IMG/VR virus record: IMGVR_UViG_3300046522_000290
Coordinates: 1-27,816 of that record
Reading direction: 5' to 3' (one strand)
Source: a virus
Length of the DNA: 27,816 nt
Position 1 is the stretch's first letter, and each line of letters starts with the position of its first letter. Positions 7,125 through 12,525 of this stretch are shown piece by piece. The notes under the pieces are model-generated. The model had not been told where the DNA came from. It did no database searches and worked only from the letters and a program-made list of their open reading frames with translations. Position numbers and translations under genes: made by a program.

Positions 7125-7314
7125 GCGCGTAGGCGGTAACGTTTGGGCACGCGGCCGAACCAAGCAAGAGGAAATGCTTTTGCCATGGTGGCCTTGCACG
7201 GGCGCCACGGTCCGATTGTTGGCTGATGACGACTTGCCGCCCGACTGGCTTGAAGAACTGGTCCGCTATGCAGACGAACAATCCATCTTACGCGAACAGA
7301 GCTTCGAGTCATGA
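7111..7314 (+). CDS. Hypothetical protein, 67 aa
   Basis: ATG at 7111 with AGGGGAG ten bases upstream (a TTG at 7105 is possible but too close to that site). The protein contains MLLPWWPCTGATVRL, then an acidic helix (LPPDWLEELVRYADEQS). It overlaps the genes on both sides by a few bases. No known family. Confidence 0.5.
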   Translation: MIVIERVGGNVWARGRTKQEEMLLPWWPCTGATVRLLADDDLPPDWLEELVRYADEQSILREQSFES

Positions 7315-7616
7315 CGCGTGAAGAAAGAGCAGCGTTGCACAAAGCGATTGATGCTGAACTGCAAAAAGCTGTCCCGCCCGATCTCAAAGCCAAGGGCTGG
7401 CGATACATGGATATCCCCGGCCGCTTCGCCCCTGACAAATGGGAAAAGCTTTTGCATGTGATGGGGCAAGACGAATACCGGCTAATCGCCTTCACGACAG
7501 GTGAAACAGCCGGCAAGACGTGGAAGCGCGGACAGTTCTTTGTCAGTCCGCAAGCGATCAAGAATCTCGGCGACACGGCCCGATGGGCGAAGAACTATCG
7601 AGAAAGAAGGAATTAG
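7311..7616 (+). CDS. Hypothetical protein, 101 aa
   Basis: ATG at 7311 overlaps the previous TGA. A charged N-terminal helix (REERAALHKAIDAELQKA) is followed by a mixed alpha/beta region with many aromatics (GWRYMDIPGRFAPDKWEKLL) and a basic C-terminus ending NYRERRN. The lysine and arginine load would suit nucleic-acid contact, but no motif supports a specific function. Confidence 0.55.
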   Translation: MTREERAALHKAIDAELQKAVPPDLKAKGWRYMDIPGRFAPDKWEKLLHVMGQDEYRLIAFTTGETAGKTWKRGQFFVSPQAIKNLGDTARWAKNYRERRN

Positions 7617-7618
7617 AC

Positions 7619-7777
7619 ATGACTGGCGGAACACTGGTCTCTGTCATTGTTGATAAAAAAATACAGTGTTGGGATATCTATGTTGACGGTGTTTGGCAGG
7701 GTTCCCGCCGCACCGAAAAACAATGCTTCGCATACATCGATTGGCTAATTTCACGCGCAAAGGAAGCGAATGTCTGA
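7619..7777 (+). CDS. Small hypothetical protein, 52 aa
   Basis: ATG at 7619 follows AGAAGGAATT. The frame is open upstream but there it duplicates the preceding gene in another frame. The protein is a compact strand-rich segment (VSVIVDKKIQCWDIYVDGVW) plus a helix (CFAYIDWLISRAKEA). It overlaps the following ATG by eight bases. Unknown function. Confidence 0.5.
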   Translation: MTGGTLVSVIVDKKIQCWDIYVDGVWQGSRRTEKQCFAYIDWLISRAKEANV

Positions 7778-8291
7778 ACCGGCTCAAATTATCGAGAACG
7801 ACGCCACGCCAGAGCGCCTTGCACACGCCAATGACAACAGCGTCATTATCGACGGCGTCCGGCACTTCCAAGACGGCTTGTTGCACAAGCTGGCCAGCAA
7901 GAACCAGCTATACCCGGATACGAACATCAACGCCGCAATGTTCATGGCCGGTGAAAAATACTATGCCGACTGGTACGGCTCGCAAATGTCCAACCTTGGC
8001 GCAATCGACTATGGCGCTGTGACAGGTGGCGGCGGTGGTGGTGCCAGTCAGATGCCAGCCAGCCACAAGAGCGCCGTGGCACGTGCCAGCTATCGACAAG
8101 CGCGTGAAGCCATCGGGAAGAAATATCGGGAAGTCGTTGAACTGATCATCTTGGAAGATCAAACCGACCTAGTCGGTATCGGCGCCAAGGTGACAGGGAC
8201 CAGCACAGCGCAGGCGTGCCGGGCCGTGGCAATCGAGCGCTTCACCGCTGGCCTGTTTCTTCTGGCCAAACACTACGGCTACACAAAATAA
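7770..8291 (+). CDS. Putative phage regulator, DUF6456-like
   Basis: A 173-residue protein starting at ATG 7770 with AAGGAAG upstream. It has a non-conserved N-terminus containing HANDN, a central helix-rich part, a Gly-rich linker (about 86-92) and a C-terminal domain from SHKSAVARASYRQAREAIGK to LAKHYGY. That layout recalls DUF6456-type proteins, which have a helix-turn-helix-like end and sit at the close of early operons in Hyphomicrobiales phages. By position it could control late transcription (Q- or RinA-like), which would fit the promoterless late module with internal terminators. The function is inferred from position only. Confidence 0.5.
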   Translation: MSEPAQIIENDATPERLAHANDNSVIIDGVRHFQDGLLHKLASKNQLYPDTNINAAMFMAGEKYYADWYGSQMSNLGAIDYGAVTGGGGGGASQMPASHKSAVARASYRQAREAIGKKYREVVELIILEDQTDLVGIGAKVTGTSTAQACRAVAIERFTAGLFLLAKHYGYTK

Positions 8292-8302
8292 CCTGAACAG
8301 AG

Positions 8303-8331
8303 TTGAGAAAGTTAACTGTTCGGGGTAGTCT
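8303..8331 (+). promoter_or_regulatory. Weak promoter candidate
   Basis: TTGAGA (8303-8308) and TAGTCT (8326-8331) are separated by 17 bases; a TATAAG follows at 8331. GAACAG (8295-8300) and CTGTTC (8316-8321) form a dyad over this stretch that could be an operator. Box matches are poor, so confidence is low, but the arrangement would start an RNA just before the hairpins at 8353-8428. Confidence 0.3.
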
Positions 8332-8338
8332 ATAAGTA

Positions 8339-8432
8339 TGGGTACGAATTGGGTTCGGCCCATTTCCTTTGCGTTCATTGTTTCCGTCTTTCAGTTTTGA
8401 ACGGGTTCGGCATTCCAGCCGGACCCGTTTTT
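8339..8432 (+). ncRNA. Candidate small RNA ending in an intrinsic terminator
   Basis: Between two coding regions lies a 94-base stretch with no convincing reading frame. It has a short 5' hairpin (TGGG-TTCGG-CCCA, about 8353-8365), a U-rich single-stranded middle (8366-8400) and a strong terminator hairpin at the end. This is the shape of Hfq/ProQ-type regulatory RNAs, and the phage encodes a ProQ-domain protein. The 5' end is a guess from the weak promoter. It could instead be only the 3' end of the early operon transcript. Confidence 0.35.
8401..8432 (+). terminator. Intrinsic terminator
   Basis: ACGGGTTCGGC (8401-8411) pairs with GCCGGACCCGT (8418-8428), an 11-bp stem with one G-T pair, loop ATTCCA, then TTTTTG. 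It closes the early operon and/or the candidate small RNA. Confidence 0.85.
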
Positions 8433-8444
8433 GTTTGGTCATTT

Positions 8445-8618
8445 ATGCATCCCGTTCTTAAGGCCGCGATTGAATCGCCTCGCCTTCCCCGCCCCTATGG
8501 CTCAGAGCCGGGCGAAAATGGCTTTGGCCATCACAACGTCGTCGCTGTTGATACGTTCATTAAACGCCGCTCGGTGCGCGTGGAACGTCCAGCGAATGAC
8601 AACTTCGAACCAGATTAG
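8445..8618 (+). CDS. Small hypothetical protein, 57 aa
   Basis: ATG at 8445 lies 13 bases after the terminator T-run and lacks a visible Shine-Dalgarno site, so expression may be low or leaderless. The protein ends RPANDNFEPD, matching the recurrent ANDN motif at the amino-acid level with different codons, which supports that the frame is real. The rest is Pro/Arg-rich with HHNVVAVDTFIKRRSVRVE. No known function. Confidence 0.45.
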   Translation: MHPVLKAAIESPRLPRPYGSEPGENGFGHHNVVAVDTFIKRRSVRVERPANDNFEPD

Positions 8619-8660
8619 TTCGCCGCCGTCGCGGTTATAGGACGGACGAACGAACGCGCG

Positions 8661-8681
8661 CCGGCTTTGCGACGAAGCCGG
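8661..8681. repeat. Short perfect hairpin
   Basis: CCGGCTT (8661-8667) and AAGCCGG (8675-8681) are exact inverted repeats with a 7-base loop in the gap before the small secreted-type protein. There is no T-run, so it is not a standard terminator; it may structure the mRNA leader. Confidence 0.4.
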
Positions 8682-8704
8682 TTCGCTCCCTATTGGATTC
8701 TGTC

Positions 8705-8899
8705 ATGCTCAAAATCTTTCTGGTGCTTATGGTTCTCATACCTGGACAGCCCGAACCGTTTGTTGAGCGAACAGAGATTCCCACTGTCGCCGAGTGTATC
8801 GGCAAAGCCGCTGAACTTACGAACCGCATTGCCGCAGTGGATGGCACATTCATTGCCGGCGCCACGTGCGTAATCGAGAAGAGCGGCGACAAGACGTAA
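8705..8899 (+). CDS. Small exported protein with signal peptide, 64 aa
   Basis: From ATG 8705 the protein begins MLKIFLVLMVLIPGQPEP, a short basic N-terminus and hydrophobic core like a Sec signal peptide or a signal anchor. The mature part has two Cys (in AECIGK and ATCVIEK), which could form a disulfide in the periplasm, and ends KSGDKT. A TTG at 8693 is the alternative start. No clear Shine-Dalgarno. Possible roles are envelope modification or superinfection exclusion, without direct evidence. Confidence 0.5.
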   Translation: MLKIFLVLMVLIPGQPEPFVERTEIPTVAECIGKAAELTNRIAAVDGTFIAGATCVIEKSGDKT

Positions 8900-8903
8900 T
8901 ATC

Positions 8904-8960
8904 GAGCAACCCGCCGCATAGCAGGGTTTACAGACGCAAGACTACGGACCTTGCGCGCTC
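8904..8960 (+). other. Multi-hairpin RNA element upstream of the tRNA
   Basis: GAGC (8904-8907) and GCTC (8957-8960) could close a structure holding two perfect hairpins: AACCC (8908-8912) with GGGTT (8924-8928), and CGCAAG (8935-8940) with CTTGCG (8950-8955). It ends 10 bases before the tRNA. It could be a precursor leader or a decayed tRNA; neither is established. Confidence 0.3.
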
Positions 8961-8970
8961 GGCCATTTTC

Positions 8971-9048
8971 GCTGTGTTAGCTCAATACTGGAAGAGCAAC
9001 GCATTTGTAACGCGTCGGTTGGTGGTTCAAGTCCATCACACAGCACCA
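8971..9048 (+). tRNA. tRNA-Thr (anticodon UGU), CCA encoded
   Basis: A full cloverleaf is visible: a 7-bp perfect acceptor stem (GCTGTGT with ACACAGC), D-stem GCTC/GAGC with a GG-containing loop, anticodon loop TTTGTAA (anticodon TGT at 9006-9008), T-arm GGTGG-TTCAAGT-CCATC, discriminator A and an encoded CCA at 9046-9048. The anticodon stem ACGCA/CGCGT has one A-C mismatch at positions 31:39 next to the loop. It would read ACA (and possibly other ACN) threonine codons. Being a complete gene inside phage sequence, it is more likely phage cargo than an attachment-site remnant. Confidence 0.9.
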
Positions 9049-9054
9049 ACTACA

Positions 9055-9130
9055 TATATGCGATAGCGTATAATAATCCCCCGATTATACGCGATTGCGC
9101 ATATCCCTCGATTATACGCGATTGCGTATA
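9055..9130. promoter_or_regulatory. Three tandem 18-bp dyads (operator or iteron array)
   Basis: The units are 9055-9072, 9086-9103 and 9113-9130. Each reads TATAYGC-GATW-GCRYATA: two 7-bp arms around a 4-base centre. The third is a perfect inverted repeat (TATACGC/GCGTATA); the first two have one arm mismatch each. Centres are 31 and 27 bases apart, roughly three helical turns. Each unit edges a TATAAT-like box on one strand or the other. This suggests cooperative binding of a dimeric repressor or a replication initiator. Confidence 0.6.
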
Positions 9131-9228
9131 GCGATCTCGGCAGACGGACAAGGCTTTGGCGCCGTGCAATTCGGCGATGGGTGGCGAGTGGTCTAGCCGA
9201 ACATAATAGCGATTGGAGAGAGTCGCGA

Positions 9229-9303
9229 ATGCATATCAGAATGGGCGTTGCCGTCGTGGTTCTCACGGCGGCTTTTTTGTGCGTGCTTGCATGCGTATCC
9301 TAG
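9229..9303 (+). CDS. Tiny hydrophobic leader peptide, 24 aa
   Basis: ATG at 9229 is preceded by GGAGAGAG at a good distance. The peptide, starting MHIRMGVAVVVLTAAFL and ending ACVS, looks like a lipoprotein signal sequence with a VLAC lipobox-like end. The frame spans a terminator hairpin and overlaps the ATG of the methyltransferase-like gene at 9291 by 13 bases. It may be a leader peptide coupling translation to that gene, or a small membrane peptide. Confidence 0.4.
   Translation: MHIRMGVAVVVLTAAFLCVLACVS
9250..9278 (+). terminator. Intrinsic terminator inside a leader peptide
   Basis: GCCGTCGT (9250-9257) pairs with ACGGCGGC (9265-9272), with one G-T pair and a 7-base loop, followed by six Ts (9273-9278). 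It sits only 12 bases before the ATG at 9291, as expected for transcription attenuation of that gene. Confidence 0.7.
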
Positions 9304-9950
9304 TCGGATGCGAATACAGCGGCGCGATTAGATCGCGTCTGCGCAAGATGGGACACGCGGCTTATAGCTGCGATATCATCCGTTCCGACGACGACAGCCC
9401 ATATCATATCATGGGTGACGTAATCGGCTTGCTAGATGATAGTTGGGATATGGGCATATTTCACCCGCCTTGCACCTATCTGACAGTCGCCGGCCTGTTT
9501 CGAAACAAGAACAATCCAGAGCGCCAAGCGAAGACGCTGGACGCGCTCGATTTCGTGCGTGCATTGATGAATGCACCAATCCCCAAGATCGCGATTGAAA
9601 ATCCGATCTCTTGCATATCAACACAGGTGCGCAAGCCCGATCAAATAATTCAGCCTTACCAGTTCGGCGACGACGCAAGCAAAGCGACGTGTCTATGGCT
9701 GAAAGGTCTTCCCAAGCTCGTTATTGACCCCGCCAAACGTGTTCCTGGACGTATGGTCATGCATAACGGCAAGTTAGTAGAGCGTTGGGCGAACCAGACT
9801 GATAGCGGACAGAACCGGCTTGGTCCTTCAAAGGATCGCTGGAAGCTTCGTTCGAAGACGTATGATGGCATCGCAGATGCGATAGCCGAACAATGGACCA
9901 TGCCTGTTGCAGCGAATGACAATCAAATGTCGCTCGCTCTAGCTGCATGA
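9291..9950 (+). CDS. Cytosine-C5-methyltransferase-like protein
   Basis: A 219-residue protein starting MRILVGCEYSGAIRSRL, the SAM-binding loop seen in phage Dcm-like proteins. HPPCTYL (58-64) supplies a Pro-Cys resembling the catalytic motif IV, and IENP (102-105) matches the ENV/ENP motif VI. The segment QPYQFGDDASKATCLWLKGL (144-163) is typical of this phage family. It lacks an obvious long target-recognition domain and is shorter than bacterial Dcm, so activity and specificity are uncertain. I choose the ATG at 9291 since upstream residues come from the terminator region. The C-terminus carries AANDN. Confidence 0.7.
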   Translation: MRILVGCEYSGAIRSRLRKMGHAAYSCDIIRSDDDSPYHIMGDVIGLLDDSWDMGIFHPPCTYLTVAGLFRNKNNPERQAKTLDALDFVRALMNAPIPKIAIENPISCISTQVRKPDQIIQPYQFGDDASKATCLWLKGLPKLVIDPAKRVPGRMVMHNGKLVERWANQTDSGQNRLGPSKDRWKLRSKTYDGIADAIAEQWTMPVAANDNQMSLALAA

Positions 9951-9981
9951 TCTTCGCGCGCGCGTCTCTCCCGCGCGCCGA

Positions 9982-10045
9982 CGCCGGCCGGTGTTGCGAG
10001 TGGCTTGGTTTCCCCAACCGTTTGCCACGTTCGCCCCGGCCGGCG
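9982..10045 (+). promoter_or_regulatory. Highly structured leader RNA
   Basis: Three nested stems are visible: a perfect 10-bp outer stem CGCCGGCCGG (9982-9991) with CCGGCCGGCG (10036-10045), a middle stem GTGGC (10000-10004) with GCCAC (10024-10028), and an inner stem GGTT (10007-10010) with AACC (10016-10019). It stands 41 bases before the ATG at 10087, whose ribosome site lies outside it. It may be an RNA regulatory or stability element, or a DNA cruciform. No known riboswitch class recognised. Confidence 0.45.
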
Positions 10046-10086
10046 ACCCAATCGGAGAGAACTACACCAACCCCATAGGAGAGATT

Positions 10087-10248
10087 ATGGCCAAAGCACA
10101 GAAAGAAGCGGTTGCGCTCAACGAAGGCGACGCCGTTGCGGAAATTTCGGCAATTCTCGAAGCACTGCCCGACAATAAGTCAGTGCTTCGCGTTATGCGA
10201 TCCGTCGCAGCGCTGTTCGATACCTTCTACATCGAAGAGTCCGCATGA
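10087..10248 (+). CDS. Small hypothetical protein, 53 aa
   Basis: ATG at 10087 follows AGGAGAG. The protein is mostly helical: MAKAQKEAVALNEGDAVAE then a helix to LPDNKSVLRVMRSVAALFDT, ending acidic. Such small helical proteins are often annotated only as phage hypotheticals. The stop overlaps the next ATG. Confidence 0.55.
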   Translation: MAKAQKEAVALNEGDAVAEISAILEALPDNKSVLRVMRSVAALFDTFYIEESA

Positions 10249-10325
10249 TGACGTTGATTGAACGCATCATGCAGCGTCTACGCGACGCCGTTGGTTGGAA
10301 TCGCCCCGTCCCCTGCTATCACTAA
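10245..10325 (+). CDS. Micro-ORF, 26 aa
   Basis: ATG ATG at 10245 overlaps the previous stop (ATGA) and the frame ends at a TAA embedded in the TAAGGAG site of the next gene. The peptide is basic and amphipathic (MMTLIERIMQRLRDAVGWNR). The start/stop chaining suggests it is translated, if only to couple neighbours. Confidence 0.35.
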   Translation: MMTLIERIMQRLRDAVGWNRPVPCYH

Positions 10326-10338
10326 GGAGAGAGAAACC

Positions 10339-10434
10339 TTGATCGGATTTATTATCGGCGTCGCTGTCGGTTACTTCGGCCCTACCCTCTGGACGAAGTA
10401 CGTTTCCCCATGGCTGTTTAACGGCAAGGCGTGA
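10339..10434 (+). CDS. Tiny membrane protein, 31 aa
   Basis: TTG at 10339 follows AAGGAGAGA at an ideal spacing. The peptide begins MIGFIIGVAVGYFGPTLW, a Gly-rich hydrophobic helix, and ends with a short basic tail (LFNGKA). The next gene starts four bases after its stop. The good ribosome site makes expression likely; the role is unknown. Confidence 0.5.
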   Translation: MIGFIIGVAVGYFGPTLWTKYVSPWLFNGKA

Positions 10435-10437
10435 AAC

Positions 10438-10725
10438 ATGGCAGATGCAATCACAACCACAGTAGTACGTGAGCCAGACGGCCGAATTACTGTATGGGTT
10501 GGCGATACGCAGATGCTAGGCGCACAGAATGTGCAGATTGTGAACAGTGACGGCGGACCAGTGCTATTCCTGGCTGTCCCCTCACGTGCATTCCGCCTGT
10601 CTGAACGCTATCCAGATGCAGCGCCACTTGAGACAAAGGACAATGTTGTTTCAATGAGCGACTTTCGTTCGCGAAAGGCTGGCTTTACGCCAGAAACGCC
10701 GCAGACAGACGGCGACGTTGCCTAA
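10438..10725 (+). CDS. Hypothetical protein, 95 aa
   Basis: A beta-rich protein (TTTVVREPDGRITVWVGDTQ, then PVLFLAVPSRAFRL) with a disordered C-terminus rich in Thr, Pro and Asp. ATG at 10438, with the TTG start of the HNH gene inside its last codons. No family recognised. Confidence 0.5.
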   Translation: MADAITTTVVREPDGRITVWVGDTQMLGAQNVQIVNSDGGPVLFLAVPSRAFRLSERYPDAAPLETKDNVVSMSDFRSRKAGFTPETPQTDGDVA

Positions 10726-11017
10726 GCGTCCACCCTCATTCGTACCTGCTACACATAGAGCCGCGCCACGTAAGAAAACAGAGCCATATTATTCTAGCTC
10801 TGAGTGGCGCGGCTTACGTGCTGCATGCATGCGACGTGATAACTACAGATGCACGTCACCCGATTGCAGCACGCATGACAGAGGCTTCGGTACTACACTT
10901 GTTTGCGATCACAGAGTAGAGCGCAAGGAAGGTGGACAGGACGCATTGCATAACCTGCGCATGCTATGCAGGACATGCGACAACAAACGACATGGCATGA
11001 AGGGATATCGATATTGA
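10718..11017 (+). CDS. HNH endonuclease
   Basis: A 99-residue protein with a complete HNH fold signature: C45 and C50 (RCTSPDC), the catalytic His in CDHRVERKEGG (H65), HNLR with N79, and the CRTC pair (C84, C87) followed by NKRH. HNH proteins encoded near terminase genes take part in cos cleavage and packaging in many phages. The likely start is TTG at 10718, overlapping the previous stop; no ATG lies before the domain. It is separated from TerS by the minus-strand regulatory operon. Confidence 0.85.
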   Translation: MPKRPPSFVPATHRAAPRKKTEPYYSSSEWRGLRAACMRRDNYRCTSPDCSTHDRGFGTTLVCDHRVERKEGGQDALHNLRMLCRTCDNKRHGMKGYRY

Positions 11018-11100
11018 TTAATGATCTTATCGTCATCGCAATAGGCTTTGCGTTGTTGTTTTACTGTTCTGATTTCCACACACGGCAGGGGGGCCGTTAA
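11014..11100 (+). CDS. Tiny membrane protein, 28 aa
   Basis: TTG at 11014 overlaps the HNH stop, with AAGGGA eight bases upstream. The peptide has one hydrophobic stretch (DLIVIAIGFALLFYC) and a polar tail (HTRQGGR). It is the third tiny membrane frame in this zone. Translation is plausible but unproven. Confidence 0.35.
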   Translation: MINDLIVIAIGFALLFYCSDFHTRQGGR

Positions 11101-11173
11101 TCTCTAGGCATTTAGGGGTCCGCACCGGCCGGGAGGAAAAGTTACACGTCCGCAAAATGGAGAGTCTTGGAAC

Positions 11174-11359
11174 ATGAACGATTACAACGGTTCTGAGACA
11201 TGCAAGACGTGTTACGGGAAACCGGATTTGCAGCCCTATTGCCGGGCTTGTCGCGGCGCTGGACGCATTGAAAGCGTCATCAGATACAAAGACGCCGCCC
11301 ATGTGATGCACACACTGGACGGCGCTACAATCGTTTTTCGGTTTCCGGTTAGGTCTTAA
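11174..11359 (+). CDS. Small DnaJ-type zinc-finger protein, 61 aa
   Basis: Residues 10-29 hold CKTCYGKP and CRACRGAGRI, two CxxCxG-like repeats of the DnaJ central zinc finger (one zinc site). The rest is a short beta segment ending FRFPVRS. ATG at 11174 follows a GGAGAG site. It ends tail-to-tail with the minus-strand operon, sharing three bases. Likely a small protein- or nucleic-acid-binding zinc module. Confidence 0.6.
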   Translation: MNDYNGSETCKTCYGKPDLQPYCRACRGAGRIESVIRYKDAAHVMHTLDGATIVFRFPVRS

Positions 11360-11604
11360 TCCGGCTTGCCGCTATTCTCTTTCAGCGCGGCCTCTCCGGC
11401 TGGTGTCAACACTTGCTTATATCGGAACGTGCGCTCTGCCCGCTCGTCCGTAATGTATCCGGCGCGATCTAGACGCCAGAGCGTCACGGACGATACGCCT
11501 TTCGGTCCGCGAAGCACGTTGTTGCTTTTGTTATACACACGGAAGACACATCCGGTTCTTACGGCCTGTAGCGCGGCAATCATAGGCCGGGTTACTACGG
11601 TCAT
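11356..11604 (-). CDS. Small winged-helix-like protein, 82 aa
   Basis: Last gene of the minus-strand operon, with ATG at 11604 overlapping the stop of the XRE gene and AAGGA upstream. An N-terminal helix (RPMIAALQAVRTG) precedes GVSSVTLWRLDRAGYITDER and FRYKQVLTPAGEAAL, the pattern of a winged helix with recognition helix and wing. Probably DNA-binding, in partnership with the XRE regulator (inference). Confidence 0.5.
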   Translation of the reverse strand: MTVVTRPMIAALQAVRTGCVFRVYNKSNNVLRGPKGVSSVTLWRLDRAGYITDERAERTFRYKQVLTPAGEAALKENSGKPD

Positions 11605-11852
11605 TCGGAGTCCTTCGGCAGATTGATCAGGCTAATCGCAACGCCGATTGTTCGGCCGTGCGCGGTAAAGACAATGCCGGCTTTGGCCAGCGTCTTAACG
11701 ATAGCGTCCAGCGTCGCCGGCACCGGTTGACGCAATCCCTTTTCGAATCGCTTCAACGTTGCCAGCGCAATGCCGGCGCGCTCCGCTAGAACTGGTTGTG
11801 TCCAGTCCAGCAAAGCGCGCGCGGCGCGGACCTGATGACGGGTAACGGTCAT
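11601..11852 (-). CDS. XRE-family transcriptional regulator
   Basis: An 83-residue protein with a helix-turn-helix in RAARALLDWTQPVLAERAGI through ALATLKRFEKG (about 9-40), and a C-terminal strand region (AGIVFTAHGRTIGVAISL). This is the common short rhizobial XRE type. I start at ATG 11852, which has AAGGGAG upstream and overlaps the preceding gene. It is the best candidate here for the phage repressor or Cro-like regulator, possibly acting on the dyads at 9055-9130, 12446-12467 or 17790-18347 (untested). Confidence 0.8.
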   Translation of the reverse strand: MTVTRHQVRAARALLDWTQPVLAERAGIALATLKRFEKGLRQPVPATLDAIVKTLAKAGIVFTAHGRTIGVAISLINLPKDSE

Positions 11853-12175
11853 TCGACTCCCTTGATCTCGATACGGCCTTCGGACCACGATACGGCGACC
11901 TTGCCAGACGGGAAAGTCTCGGCAACTGCGGCGCCCGTGATGTCGATAATAGGACGTTCCTTCGATCCCGCAACCGTCGTCCGCTCGGCGCGGCCAAGCG
12001 CTTCAAATTCCTTGGCCGTGATCGTCTTCAAGATAAGCTTGCCTTCCTTCCACTTGCGCTTAACCGGCGTCTTGTGAGTGAAGCCGACCGCGATCAAGCG
12101 GGCGCCTTCCAACCAGATACGCGTACCCTCCCCGGCGCGCGACGTACCGACCTTGTGGCTTGTGATCTCAGACAC
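11849..12175 (-). CDS. Hypothetical protein, 108 aa
   Basis: Second gene of the minus operon. I choose GTG at 12175, nine bases after AAGGAG; a TTG further up would sit on top of that site. The protein is beta-rich and basic (KRKWKEGKLILKTITAKEFE), with a C-terminal strand pair (AVSWSEGRIEIKGVE). No family recognised. It overlaps both neighbours by a few bases. Confidence 0.5.
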   Translation of the reverse strand: MSEITSHKVGTSRAGEGTRIWLEGARLIAVGFTHKTPVKRKWKEGKLILKTITAKEFEALGRAERTTVAGSKERPIIDITGAAVAETFPSGKVAVSWSEGRIEIKGVE

Positions 12176-12437
12176 GTTCAACGACTCCTTGCTTGTTGAC
12201 GACAAAAACCGGCGTGAAAATCAGACAGTCCCAAGACTTGCCGCGCTGGACGTAAACCGCGTCCTTGCCGGCCTTGAACATTGACGCGTGCTTCGCGGTG
12301 TACTTCGTCCGCTTGGTCATCGTGCAAGTCCAAACCTCGGCGCCGGCATCGAACGCCGCCGCGATCTTCGCGGCCCGCTTCCGTGCTGCGGCCCACTTGC
12401 CGAACCGGTTTGGCTTCATCTGTTCGTTGGAAAGCAT
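12168..12437 (-). CDS. Basic hypothetical protein, 89 aa
   Basis: First gene of the minus-strand operon, ATG at 12437. The N-terminal half is very basic and helical (MKPNRFGKWAAARKRAAKIA), and a beta segment (GKSWDCLIFTPVFVVNKQG) follows. It may bind nucleic acid. The gene is divergent from TerS across an 88-base intergenic region that must hold its promoter. Confidence 0.5.
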   Translation of the reverse strand: MLSNEQMKPNRFGKWAAARKRAAKIAAAFDAGAEVWTCTMTKRTKYTAKHASMFKAGKDAVYVQRGKSWDCLIFTPVFVVNKQGVVERV

Positions 12438-12525
12438 TGGCCTGTCCTGTCTCTCTACATAGACAGGTGTACTCTTTTAGAGTCCCCCGCGCAATAGGGA
12501 TTCCCGATTTCAGGTAATTATTTTT
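12438..12525. promoter_or_regulatory. Divergent control region between regulator operon and TerS
   Basis: The gap contains CCTGTCT (12446-12452) with AGACAGG (12461-12467), a perfect 7-bp dyad, and ACTCT-TTT-AGAGT (12471-12483). A GGGATTCCC palindrome lies further right. No good -35/-10 pair is seen on either strand, so TerS may depend on upstream transcription or a phage-specific activator. The dyads are likely operators. Confidence 0.45.

Noticed and set aside
8971-9048. tRNA considered as an attachment site remnant (attL/attR)
   Set aside because: The gene is complete with its own CCA, lies among phage genes on both sides and no integrase is nearby; no second copy of its 3' end was seen in the window.
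9082-9130. 27-bp direct repeats considered as a CRISPR array
   Set aside because: Only two to three units, spacers of a few bases, no cas genes; the units are dyads fitting operators or iterons.
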